NCBI GenBank assembly: GCA_002455655.1
Contig: DKLF01000092.1
Span: 1-7,846, forward strand
Source of the DNA: Oscillibacter sp. UBA6647
GTDB lineage: Bacteria; Bacillota; Clostridia; Oscillospirales; Oscillospiraceae
DNA: 7,846 nt
Direction: 5' to 3'
Both the position numbers and the translations under genes were made by a program. This document shows positions 1 to 5,890 of the stretch, in pieces. Within the stretch, counting starts at the first letter, position 1; the number at the start of each line of letters is the position of its first letter. The notes under the pieces were generated by a model. The model saw only the letters and a program-made list of their open reading frames with translations. It had not been told where the DNA came from and ran no database searches.

Positions 1-76
1 GCGCCGGTACAATTCATGCTGCACTTATGTTCCTCACTCCTTCGGAAAGCTGAGGAGCAGAAACCTTTTGGATTTA

Positions 77-113
77 AACGGCATAGCGTCCGCTTGGCGC
101 TATGCCGTTTTTT
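77..113 (+). terminator. Rho-independent terminator
   Basis: A perfect 12-bp stem (AACGGCATAGCG at 77-88 with its complement at 98-109) has a 9-base loop and runs into six T at 108-113. The T-tract lies on the plus strand, so it should end transcription coming from the left, from a gene outside the window. Confidence 0.85.
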
Positions 114-121
114 GAGCCCGC

Positions 122-147
122 AAAACCACGCGGTCCGCGTGGTTTTT
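122..147. terminator. Second hairpin terminator, probably bidirectional
   Basis: AAAACCACGCGG (122-133) is followed after one base by its exact complement (135-146). The real loop must therefore open a few pairs. The stem is flanked by A4 on the left and T5 on the right, so it can act on either strand. On the plus strand it backs up the terminator at 77-113. On the minus strand it lies about 30 bases beyond the stop of the broken XRE regulator and probably served as that gene's terminator. Confidence 0.7.
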
Positions 148-177
148 AATTTAAGGGGTCGGCGGAAAACAGCAAAT

Positions 178-538
178 CTATTTTCTTTCGTCGTATTTTT
201 CCTTTAGACGCTGCAAGTAGACGTATTCCAGCACCGCCCGTCTCCCGCCTGCCCGCAGGGACAGCACAGAAGAGAGAATCCGCCCGTCGTGGTGCCGTCG
301 ATTACCTGCTCCTTTAGGGCTGAAAGGCCGTCTTTGCAGTCGGTTCTGCCCAAAAGATAATCTGTCGACACGTTGTAGAAGTTGGCCAAAATGATCAGCG
401 CCCGGATTGGAAGATCGCTCCCCCCATCTTATATTTGGAATATTGCTGCTGTGTGGTACCGATTAAGCTGGCAATGTCGGATTGCTTTAAATCTCTCTCT
501 TCACGCAGTCCGCGAAGAATTTCTAGTGTTGTCCTCAT
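178..538 (-). pseudogene. XRE (Cro/CI) family transcriptional regulator, two frameshifts
   Basis: Read on the minus strand from ATG 536-538, the N-terminus has a typical Cro/CI helix-turn-helix (about residues 5-40, including LKQSDIASLIGTTQQQYSKY). This frame stops at TGA 395-397 after 47 residues. Family similarity continues in a second frame (SDLPIRALIILANFYNVSTD, then YLLGR) and ends in a third frame (RRAVLEYVYLQRLKEKYDER) at TAG 178-180. The breaks lie at a C6 run (420-425; G6 in the gene) and near 280-286. Each is explained by one missing base. Restoring both gives 363 bases, that is 120 residues, a normal length for a small XRE repressor with a C-terminal helix. A ribosome site AGAGG (547-551) sits 8 bases before the ATG. 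It is divergent from the chemoreceptor gene. It may be a decayed gene, or an intact one with sequence errors; the 47-residue HTH fragment could still be made. Confidence 0.8.
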
Positions 539-702
539 GCATTGCACCTCTGTCGAAAATCATATCAAAACAATGGCAAGAATACTGACAAATACAACCT
601 ATAAGTTTATTAACAAAAAATCCACGTCTTTAAGGTGTTCAAAATATATGGCGTGTATGCAGGGAAATTGGAAACAGGGCAGTCGTAGGACGAGGCTGGC
701 TG

Positions 703-727
703 CAAAAGGTTTCGCATTTTCCGGCAT
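703..727 (+). promoter_or_regulatory. Weak candidate sigma-28 (SigD/FliA) promoter for the chemoreceptor
   Basis: The sequence CAAA (703-706), 14 bases, then CCGGCAT (721-727) resembles the flagellar/chemotaxis sigma consensus TAAA-N14-16-CCGATAT, with 3 of 4 and 5 of 7 matches. It ends 78 bases before the ATG of the chemoreceptor, a class of gene often driven by this sigma factor. The match is imperfect and the area is AT-rich, so chance is quite possible. An alternative housekeeping-type pair, CTGACA (585-590) and TATTAA (608-613) with 17-base spacing, is equally weak. Confidence 0.2.
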
Positions 728-805
728 TATAAAATATAGAAAAATAGACACGCAAATTTAGAGAGAAAAAGGCGCATTTCAACTGCATGGAAGGGGATAT
801 TATTT

Positions 806-2671
806 ATGAGGCGGATTGCAAACTTGAAAATTTCCACGAAACTGGTGGCGGGATTCTTGGTCATAGCGCTGATTGCAGGCGCTGTTGGCATGGTTGGACT
901 TATGAATATCAATGCGTTGGCTAAATCGGGCAGGCTGCTCTACGAAAAAAACACCATGGCCATTTTGTATTCGGGGGATGCCAATACTTCTTATCAGAGA
1001 ATTCGGTACAACGTGGCCGAAATGTTGCTGATGCGAGCTGACTCCCTGCGAGACAATTACGTGAAAGAATGCGAAGCGCTTCTCACGACCATTGAAGAGG
1101 ACATGAACAATTATGAGGCGGGCATTACCGAGGATGCCGATCAGGAGCTGTTTTTTGCTCTGAAATCAAACTGGGTGGATTTTAAGACCTACATGCAGCA
1201 GGGTCTTTCTTATGCGAAAGTGGGACAGTATGACCATGTGCGGCGCGTTCTGCTGGTGGAAGCGAACGCGGTAAGCGGCAGTCTGATGGACTCTTTTGTG
1301 AAAATCTATGACTACAACTCCACGCAGGCAGCGGAAAGGGCGGCAGAGAATGACCAGCTTGCGAAAATCTCCAATTTGATCATGCTGGCCGTGATGCTGG
1401 CCGCGCTGGCTGTGGCCATTGTGCTGGGGGTGCTGATTGCCCGCGGCATCAGCAAGCCGCTGAATAAGGTGGTGGATGCTGCCGACAGGCTTGCAAAGGG
1501 AGACTTCAATATCGACGTGGCGGTCAATTCCAAGGATGAGACTGGAATGCTGGGTCGAAGCTTCGCCAATATGTCCGAGACGCTGAAGGCCATTATAGAA
1601 GATCTTTCCCAGGGACTGAAGGCGTTTGCCAACGGTGATTTTTCAATTGACTCCTCGTCTGAAGAAATTTACTTGGGAGACTACCACGCCCTGCTTGAAA
1701 ACACCCGGAAAATGCGGGACAAGCTCAGCGACGTGCTGCGCAGCGTCAACACGGCGGCGGAGCAGGTGGCCGTCGGGGCGGAGCAGGTATCCGGCGGGGC
1801 GCAGGCGATGGCCAGCGGCTCCACTGAACAGGCTGCCACCGTGGAGGAGCTAAACGCCTCCATTGCGCAGGTTGCCGAACAGGCTGAGAATAACCTCACT
1901 ACCATCAAGGCTGCCGCCCAACATATTGAGCAGGCCGTCGGCGGGGTGAACAGCAGCAACGAATATATGCACCAGCTCTCCACCGCAATTGGGGAAATCA
2001 GCACGTCCTCCAACCAGATTATGAGTATTACCAAGGTCATTGAGGACATCGCTTTCCAGACCAACATTCTGGCGCTGAATGCGGCCATTGAGGCCGCCCG
2101 GGCAGGCAATGCGGGCAAGGGCTTCGCGGTGGTGGCGGACGAGGTGCGCAACCTTGCCGGGAAGTCCGCCGAGGCCGCCCGCCGGACGGCGGAACTGATT
2201 GGCGCCGCGGTGTCCACGGTGTCGCGGGGAACGGAAATCACTGAGAAGACGGCGCAGGAGTTGCGCAATACCGAGGTAAGCGCGAAAAAGGTGGCTGAGA
2301 GCTTTGTCCTGATTGAAGGGGCGTCCATTCAGCAGACTGACTCCATCGAGCAGATTCGGGACGGACTGAACCAGATTTCCGCCGTGGTGCAGACCAACGC
2401 CGCCACAGCGGAGGAGAACTCTGCCACCAGTGAGGAGATGTCCGCGCAGGCAGTCTCCCTGCGTCAGGAGGTGGGCCGTTTCCGGTTCAGAGAGGAGGGC
2501 GCCAACTTCACCCGCGCGGCGGAAAGCGCCTCAGCACCCGATGTGTCTGAAGAAGGCGGCTTGTCCGATACGAACGGAGCCGCGGTCTCCGATGCTGCCG
2601 ATGCGGCAAACTCTGATGCGGACATGGAGAGCAAGGCGGCGCCTGCCAATCTGCCCGCGGGAAAATATTGA
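806..2671 (+). CDS. Methyl-accepting chemotaxis protein (4HB sensor, HAMP, signalling domain)
   Basis: This is a transmembrane chemoreceptor that would signal through CheW and CheA to the flagellar motor. The 621 residues show a short cytoplasmic start, membrane helix 1 (about 11-34), an extracytoplasmic helical region of about 155 residues typical of the four-helix-bundle MCP sensor, membrane helix 2 (191-213), and a HAMP domain (about 211-263, with the conserved Pro at 218). A second HAMP-like repeat with the same GDF element follows (about 265-315). The coiled-coil signalling domain runs from about 316 to 561. Its hairpin tip is unmistakable: IAFQTNILALNAAIEAA from residue 415, then FAVVADEVRNLAG. 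The last 60 residues are rich in Ala, Ser, Asp and Glu and look disordered; no NWETF-type CheR/CheB tether is seen. The start has AAGGGG (791-796) 9 bases upstream. No che gene is adjacent, so this is an orphan receptor; its ligand is unknown. Confidence 0.95.
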   Translation: MRRIANLKISTKLVAGFLVIALIAGAVGMVGLMNINALAKSGRLLYEKNTMAILYSGDANTSYQRIRYNVAEMLLMRADSLRDNYVKECEALLTTIEEDMNNYEAGITEDADQELFFALKSNWVDFKTYMQQGLSYAKVGQYDHVRRVLLVEANAVSGSLMDSFVKIYDYNSTQAAERAAENDQLAKISNLIMLAVMLAALAVAIVLGVLIARGISKPLNKVVDAADRLAKGDFNIDVAVNSKDETGMLGRSFANMSETLKAIIEDLSQGLKAFANGDFSIDSSSEEIYLGDYHALLENTRKMRDKLSDVLRSVNTAAEQVAVGAEQVSGGAQAMASGSTEQAATVEELNASIAQVAEQAENNLTTIKAAAQHIEQAVGGVNSSNEYMHQLSTAIGEISTSSNQIMSITKVIEDIAFQTNILALNAAIEAARAGNAGKGFAVVADEVRNLAGKSAEAARRTAELIGAAVSTVSRGTEITEKTAQELRNTEVSAKKVAESFVLIEGASIQQTDSIEQIRDGLNQISAVVQTNAATAEENSATSEEMSAQAVSLRQEVGRFRFREEGANFTRAAESASAPDVSEEGGLSDTNGAAVSDAADAANSDADMESKAAPANLPAGKY

Positions 2672-2778
2672 CGCAAAGAAAACGGATGACCGTGGGTGCG
2701 GACTTCCGGGTCTGACTGTATAAGCGCCCGGTTCTCCTGCGAAGCGTTTCAAGTTCGCCTTTGGCACAGGAATATATC

Positions 2779-2810
2779 AAAAACCCGTTTCCGGTTGGAA
2801 ACGGGTTTTT
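2779..2810 (+). terminator. Rho-independent terminator after the chemoreceptor gene
   Basis: A perfect 14-bp stem (2779-2792 with 2797-2810) closes on a GGTT tetraloop, with CCCGTTTCC/GGAAACGGG at its core and T5 at the end. It lies about 108 bases past the chemoreceptor stop. It separates that gene from rarA, whose promoter starts about 34 bases later. The A5 on the left arm means it could also work in reverse, but no minus-strand gene needs it here. Confidence 0.92.
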
Positions 2811-2843
2811 GTTATTTGGCGCTTGTGCCATCTTTAGGAAATC

Positions 2844-2872
2844 TTGCAATTTCACGTGGCGTGTGGTATGGT
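2844..2872 (+). promoter_or_regulatory. Probable sigma-A promoter for rarA (extended -10)
   Basis: TTGCAA (2844-2849) is separated by exactly 17 bases from TATGGT (2867-2872), and a TGG directly before the -10 supplies the extended -10 TGn element. The -35 and -10 hexamers each match 4 of 6 consensus positions. It lies between the preceding terminator and the rarA ribosome site, which is where a promoter is needed. Transcription would begin about 45 bases before the rarA start codon. Confidence 0.55.
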
Positions 2873-2925
2873 GGGAAAGCAAAAGACAGTGTCGCCGAAA
2901 GGTGGCTTTGGAAGGAGGGAGCGCC

Positions 2926-4200
2926 TTGCAGCAGCGCCCATTGGCGGATGAAATACGGCCCGGGACCATAGACGAGGTGGTGGGGCAAAAGCACCTTTTG
3001 GGACCTGGTGCGGTGCTTCGCCGCCTGATTGAAAGCGGGACCTCCGCCAACATGGTGTTTTACGGGCCCTCCGGGACCGGCAAGACAACTGTGGCAAACA
3101 TTATCGCGGAGAAAACCCAGAAAACGCTCTATCGACTCAACGCCACCACCGCCAGCCTTCAGGACGTGAAGGAGGTCATTGCAAACGTGGGGACGCTGCT
3201 GGCTCCCGGCGGTATTCTGCTGTATCTGGACGAGATACAGTATTTCAATAAGAAGCAGCAGCAGAGCCTGCTGGAGTTTATGGAAAACGGGCAGATCACC
3301 CTGATTGCCTCCACCACGGAGAACCCATATTTTTACGTGTACGGCGCGCTGCTCTCCCGCAGCACGGTATTTGAATTCAAGTCCGTGCCGCCGGAGGAGG
3401 TGCTGCCCGCCGTAGAGCGGGCGCTTGAAATAGAGAAGGGGCGGCAGGAACTGCCTCTTGTCTGGGAAGCGGGATTGCCGCTGGACGTTGCCACCGCTTG
3501 CGGCGGAGACGTGCGCAAGGCCATTAACGCCGTGGAGCTTCTCTGCCGCTCTGCGCGGCCCGACAAAAACGGAGAGCTGAAGCTCACACGGGAGGATGCG
3601 CGGCAGCTCACGCAGCGCAGCGCCATGCGCTACGACCGGGAGGGAGACGCACATTACGACATTTTATCTGCCCTTCAGAAGTCCATTCGGGGCAGCGACC
3701 CCGACGCGGCGGTGCACTATCTGGGGCGGCTGCTGGAGGCGGGGGATCTGCTGTCTCCCTGCCGGCGGCTGCTGGTCATCGCGGCGGAGGACATCGGCCT
3801 AGCCTATCCTATGGCGATAGCCGTGACAAAGGCCTGTGTGGACGCGGCGGTGCAGTTGGGCCTGCCGGAGGCGCAGATTCCTTTGGCTGAGGCTGCCATT
3901 CTGCTGGCTACCGCGCCCAAGTCCAACTCCGCGGTGAACGCCGTGTCGGCGGCCATAGGGGATTTGAAGGCGGGACGGACGGGAGATATTCCCCGCAGGC
4001 TTCAAAACGTTCACGCGGACACCACCGGCTTTGACAGCCGCCAGAATTATAAGTATCCCCACGCCTATCCGGGGCATTGGGTGGAGCAGCAATACCTGCC
4101 CGACGCACTGAAAAACGCACGGTATTACGAATACGGCGAAAACAAGACCGAGCAGGCCGCCCGGCGGTACTGGGAGGAAATCAAAGGCGCAGAGCGGTGA
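2926..4200 (+). CDS. rarA: Replication-associated recombination protein A (RarA/MgsA), AAA+ ATPase
   Basis: RarA is an AAA+ ATPase of the clamp-loader/RuvB-like group that acts at stalled or gapped replication forks with SSB. The 424 residues show the family start (RPLADEIRPGTIDEVVGQ), Walker A GPSGTGKT (47-54), Walker B ILLYLDEI (97-104, D102 and E103), and sensor 1 ASTTENP (128-134). The arginine finger lies in LLSR (R145). The C-terminal tetramerisation/MgsA_C region ends with YKYPHAYPGHWVEQQYLPD (from 375). The usual DEIHRFNK is DEIQYFNK here. The start is a TTG with AAGGAGG (2912-2918) 7 bases upstream. The frame stays open to 2761, but that stretch includes a terminator and promoter and lacks family similarity, so the longer start is rejected. 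The length fits the family. It forms its own transcription unit, and its last 20 bases overlap the convergent S1-domain gene. Confidence 0.95.
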   Translation: MQQRPLADEIRPGTIDEVVGQKHLLGPGAVLRRLIESGTSANMVFYGPSGTGKTTVANIIAEKTQKTLYRLNATTASLQDVKEVIANVGTLLAPGGILLYLDEIQYFNKKQQQSLLEFMENGQITLIASTTENPYFYVYGALLSRSTVFEFKSVPPEEVLPAVERALEIEKGRQELPLVWEAGLPLDVATACGGDVRKAINAVELLCRSARPDKNGELKLTREDARQLTQRSAMRYDREGDAHYDILSALQKSIRGSDPDAAVHYLGRLLEAGDLLSPCRRLLVIAAEDIGLAYPMAIAVTKACVDAAVQLGLPEAQIPLAEAAILLATAPKSNSAVNAVSAAIGDLKAGRTGDIPRRLQNVHADTTGFDSRQNYKYPHAYPGHWVEQQYLPDALKNARYYEYGENKTEQAARRYWEEIKGAER

Positions 4201-5116
4201 AATCCGTGGCCACCGGTGGCTTTTCATAGCAGGCCGGGGAGTAAACCCAGTGATCCAGCGTTCCGTCGGTGATCTGATAGCGCAGGGGTACGGGGTAAAC
4301 GGAGGGCGTGAGCCGCTGGATGATTTGCAGCTTGATTTTCATGTGCTCCGGGCGGATGGAGCGTATGTAGACGGAAACCCGGTCCCCCTCCGCCACGTCG
4401 TCCTTTAAATCCGCAAGCCCCGAGAGATTGGGCGCCAGCTCCACAAAGGCCCCGTAGTCCCGGACGGAGCGGACAATGCCCTGAACGGTTTCGCCGGGAG
4501 AAAAATAGCTGGCGTTTTCCATCCATGTGCCCAGTAGCTCCCGGTGGGTCATGGTGAACCGGCGGTTTTCCCGGTCCACGGACAGCACCGCCGCCAGAAT
4601 TTTTTGGCCTGTGCGAAAGCGGGCCGCAGGGTGGGGAATGCGGGAAACGGAGATGCGCTCGATGGGCAGCATGGCCACCACTCCGCAGCCGATGTCCAAA
4701 AACGCGCCGAAGGACTCCATATGGGTCACACGGCAGGTGAGGATCCCGCCCGGCTCCAACGTCTCCATAAAATGCGAGATGGCCTGTTCCTGTACGGCCC
4801 GGCGGGACAGAAGGGCACGGGGCGCGCCCTTTCCGTCGGCAGTAAGGCTGCTGACCGCAAAGCAGACGGGCTTCCCGACAAGGGATAAAAGCGCGATGTC
4901 CCGGTCCGCGCCCCCGATCCATGGGGAAACGGCCTCGCTCCGGGGAATCAGGCCCTCCATGGGGCCGAGGGAGACGTGAAGCGTCCGGTTCCCGTCGCAC
5001 CGGACCACGGGGGCCTCCAAAATTGTGCTGTGCTCCTGAGCGTCCCGCAGCAAGGCGGGGGTAAGGGGGGCGCGGGGGCGCAGGCCCTCCGGCAGATACA
5101 TTTTATTTTCCGGCAT
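4181..5116 (-). CDS. S1 RNA-binding domain protein (RpsA-like, three S1 modules)
   Basis: This is a 311-residue cytoplasmic protein built mainly of OB-fold S1 modules that bind single-stranded RNA. Module 1 is degenerate (about 31-106). Module 2 (about 121-191) has the canonical FGAFLDIG turn. Module 3 (about 207-267) has DYGAFVELAPNLSGL and ends KIKLQII. The last 45 residues are not S1-like. Clostridial proteins of this type are often labelled 30S ribosomal protein S1. It is shorter than proteobacterial S1, which has six modules, and is not fused to IspH, so whether it is the ribosomal S1 is open. ATG 5114-5116 was chosen because GGAGAG (5124-5129) lies 7 bases upstream. In-frame ATGs at 5129-5131 and 5168-5170 lack such sites, and using them would translate through a leader hairpin. 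It runs towards rarA and overlaps its end by 20 bases, and is divergent from the DUF951 gene. Confidence 0.85.
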   Translation of the reverse strand: MPENKMYLPEGLRPRAPLTPALLRDAQEHSTILEAPVVRCDGNRTLHVSLGPMEGLIPRSEAVSPWIGGADRDIALLSLVGKPVCFAVSSLTADGKGAPRALLSRRAVQEQAISHFMETLEPGGILTCRVTHMESFGAFLDIGCGVVAMLPIERISVSRIPHPAARFRTGQKILAAVLSVDRENRRFTMTHRELLGTWMENASYFSPGETVQGIVRSVRDYGAFVELAPNLSGLADLKDDVAEGDRVSVYIRSIRPEHMKIKLQIIQRLTPSVYPVPLRYQITDGTLDHWVYSPACYEKPPVATDFTALRL

Positions 5117-5132
5117 GGCAACTCTCTCCATC

Positions 5133-5149
5133 CGCCGCGCAGCGCGGCG
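5133..5149 (-). promoter_or_regulatory. GC-rich leader hairpin next to the S1-domain gene ribosome site
   Basis: CGCCGCGC (5133-5140) and GCGCGGCG (5142-5149) are exact complements around a single central base. In the minus-strand mRNA this hairpin would lie 3 bases upstream of the GGAGAG ribosome site of the S1-domain gene. It is well placed to limit or regulate ribosome entry, for instance by autoregulation as known for ribosomal protein S1. The role is inferred; the inverted repeat is directly visible. Confidence 0.45.
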
Positions 5150-5152
5150 CAA

Positions 5153-5167
5153 ATTCAGCATCTGAAT
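5153..5167. promoter_or_regulatory. Perfect 6-3-6 palindrome, possible operator
   Basis: ATTCAG-CAT-CTGAAT is a perfect inverted repeat in the short divergent region between the S1-domain gene and the DUF951 gene. A possible minus-strand -10 (TATAGT, complement of 5169-5174) abuts it, so a bound dimeric regulator could cover the start of the S1-domain transcript. No good -35 was found on either strand, so promoter positions here remain unresolved. Confidence 0.3.
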
Positions 5168-5210
5168 CACTATATGCGCCTTTTGGCGGGGGATTGACAG
5201 GAGGAATGGA

Positions 5211-5405
5211 ATGGACTTGCATCTTCATGACCATGTGGAACTGAAAAAGCAGCATCCCTGCGGCAGCAAGCACTGGGAAATTCTGAGGGTGGGCATGGAT
5301 ATTAAGCTGAAATGCCTTGGCTGCGGGCACGAGCTGATGCTTCCCCGGAGCCGGGCGGAAAAGAGCATCCGAAAAATTTTGACGGAGGAGGAAAAAAACA
5401 AATGA
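5211..5405 (+). CDS. DUF951 family protein
   Basis: The 64-residue protein matches the DUF951 family, which is widespread in Firmicutes and of unknown function. It has the family's VELKKQHPCGSKHWEILRVG start and the DIKLKCLGCGHELMLPRS core, and the length is usual for the family. Cys17, Cys35 and Cys38, with His40 nearby, resemble a small zinc-binding knuckle; metal binding is inferred. The basic and acidic C-terminus (KSIRKILTEEEKNK) looks helical. GGAGG (5200-5204) lies 6 bases before the ATG. Its stop codon overlaps the start of the next small gene (ATGA), so the two are co-translated. Family members often sit near chromosome-maintenance and translation genes, and here the neighbours are an S1-domain protein and alaS. 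No function should be assumed. Confidence 0.9.
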   Translation: MDLHLHDHVELKKQHPCGSKHWEILRVGMDIKLKCLGCGHELMLPRSRAEKSIRKILTEEEKNK

Positions 5406-5494
5406 ACAAGGGAACCCGCATTGCGGCGATTGTGATTGTGGGACTGCTGGTGTTTTCGCTTTTGGCGTCGCTGGTGGTGCCGTTTATGGCGTGA
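5402..5494 (+). CDS. 30-residue single-pass membrane peptide, coupled to DUF951
   Basis: The tiny frame begins MNKGTR and continues as one hydrophobic helix (about residues 7-29, including IVIVGLLVFSLLASLVV) ending PFMA. The positive start and hydrophobic remainder predict a single membrane segment with the N-terminus inside. It overlaps the DUF951 stop by 4 bases (ATGA), and GGAGGAGG (5384-5391) lies 10 bases upstream. Both are good signs of real translation. A terminator begins 21 bases after its stop. Length and shape recall the short membrane proteins of Firmicutes such as Prli42, the stressosome anchor, but sequence this short cannot establish homology and no stressosome gene is nearby. 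Function unknown. Confidence 0.7.
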   Translation: MNKGTRIAAIVIVGLLVFSLLASLVVPFMA

Positions 5495-5515
5495 GGTCCG
5501 GGCTGGTCCCGAGAG

Positions 5516-5564
5516 AACCGCCCCCGGCGGGGAGCACTGGAAAACTCCTCCCGAAGGCGGTTTT
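5516..5564 (+). terminator. Probable terminator after the DUF951/micropeptide unit
   Basis: AACCGCC (5516-5522) pairs with GGCGGTT (5556-5562), and an inner GGGAG (5530-5534) pairs with CTCCC (5548-5552). The outer stem runs into T4 (5561-5564). It lies between the micropeptide stop and the alaS promoter, so it should separate the two transcription units. The stem is imperfect and the T-tract short, so readthrough is possible. Confidence 0.55.
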
Positions 5565-5580
5565 ATCGCCGTAAATTCCA

Positions 5581-5608
5581 TTGACAATGTAAAAAAGTGT
5601 GCTAAAAT
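5581..5608 (+). promoter_or_regulatory. Strong sigma-A promoter of the alaS T-box transcript
   Basis: A consensus TTGACA (5581-5586) is followed after 16 bases by TAAAAT (5603-5608), with TGC directly before the -10 as an extended -10 element. Transcription would begin near 5615, just ahead of T-box stem I. This is the best promoter in the window. Confidence 0.82.
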
Positions 5609-5614
5609 AGCAAC

Positions 5615-5847
5615 ATAATCTGAAAATGCCATGACGGAGCCAGCCACGCGGACAGGTTTTAGCGAGGGGGAGACGGTGAAAGTCCCCCACCCAAGGCCGC
5701 GCAGCAGCCACTTCTGAGCATCCCGCGATGAGCGGGGCGGTTCATCCCCGATACAAAGATGGCTAAGAAGCCCCGCAAGGGGATAATTAGGGTGGTACCG
5801 TGAAGCTTCGCTTCGCCCCTATGCCGGGGCGGGGCGTTTTCTTTTTT
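5615..5847 (+). promoter_or_regulatory. T-box riboswitch (tRNA-Ala sensing) controlling alaS
   Basis: The leader carries the hallmark T-box AGGGTGGTACCGTG (5789-5802). Its TGGT (5793-5796) can pair with the ACCA end of uncharged tRNA, where the last T matches the A73 discriminator of tRNA-Ala. Stem I runs from about 5633 to 5718. CGCGG (5647-5651) pairs with CCGCG (5697-5701), and the distal arm GGGGGAGACGGTGAAAGTCCCCC spans about 5665-5687. The lower helix GGAG (5636-5639) pairs with CTTC (5711-5714). The 3' side of the specifier region reads GCA GCA GCC (5701-5709), all alanine codons, so the specifier is Ala whichever triplet is used. Downstream hairpins are CCCGC/GCGGG (5722-5736) and CCCC-GCAA-GGGG (5771-5782). 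AGGG (5789-5792) with CCCT (5817-5820) forms the antiterminator, exclusive with the terminator. Low charged tRNA-Ala should therefore raise alaS expression. The exact 5' end is approximate. Confidence 0.95.
5814..5847 (+). terminator. T-box-controlled intrinsic terminator
   Basis: CGCCCC (5814-5819) pairs with GGGGCG at 5831-5836 (an alternative copy is at 5826-5831) and is followed by TTTTCTTTTTT (5837-5847). The left arm is shared with the antiterminator, giving the on/off choice. It ends about 43 bases before alaS. Confidence 0.88.
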
Positions 5848-5890
5848 AACGCAAAGATGAAAAATTTTGAGAAATACGGAGGAAACATAT

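Larger units (their letters stand above)
1..177. other. Non-coding edge region, possible tail of an upstream gene
   Basis: No gene can be established here. One plus-strand frame entering from the left edge (from base 3) reads AGTIHAALMFLTPSES and stops at TGA 51-53, 24 bases before a strong terminator. This would fit the last residues of a rightward gene beginning off the window, but 16 residues are too few to identify or confirm. The two other plus frames run on into or through the terminator hairpins, which is less gene-like. Bases 19-60 can also fold on themselves (CTGC 19-22 with GCAG 57-60, CCTCA 32-36 with TGAGG 51-55), so a structured RNA 3' end is an alternative. Confidence 0.3.

Noticed and set aside
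545..620. Promoter for the minus-strand XRE remnant
   Set aside because: TTGTCA and TATGAT are present on the minus strand, but the spacing is 21 bases, and no other pair had acceptable matches.
2672..2778. Possible small gene or tRNA-like element between the chemoreceptor and its terminator
   Set aside because: No tRNA fold, conserved T-loop or frame with a ribosome site was found; it appears to be an ordinary 3' untranslated stretch.
2761..2925. Longer RarA start 55 codons upstream
   Set aside because: The extension would translate through a perfect terminator and a promoter and lacks family similarity. The TTG at 2926 has an ideal ribosome site, and the RarA N-terminal motif begins there.
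2812..3654. Minus-strand open frame of 280 residues opposite rarA
   Set aside because: It is antisense to RarA, crosses the rarA promoter region, and has no recognisable domain; shadow of codon bias.
4209..4224. GCCACCGGTGGC plus T4 as a rarA terminator
   Set aside because: With a realistic loop only about 4-5 pairs remain, and it lies in coding sequence of the opposite gene; too weak to annotate as a terminator.
4224..5000. 258-residue minus-strand frame inside the S1-domain gene
   Set aside because: It is the same strand in another frame; the S1 modules are in the chosen frame, and this one is Pro/Arg/Gly-rich noise.
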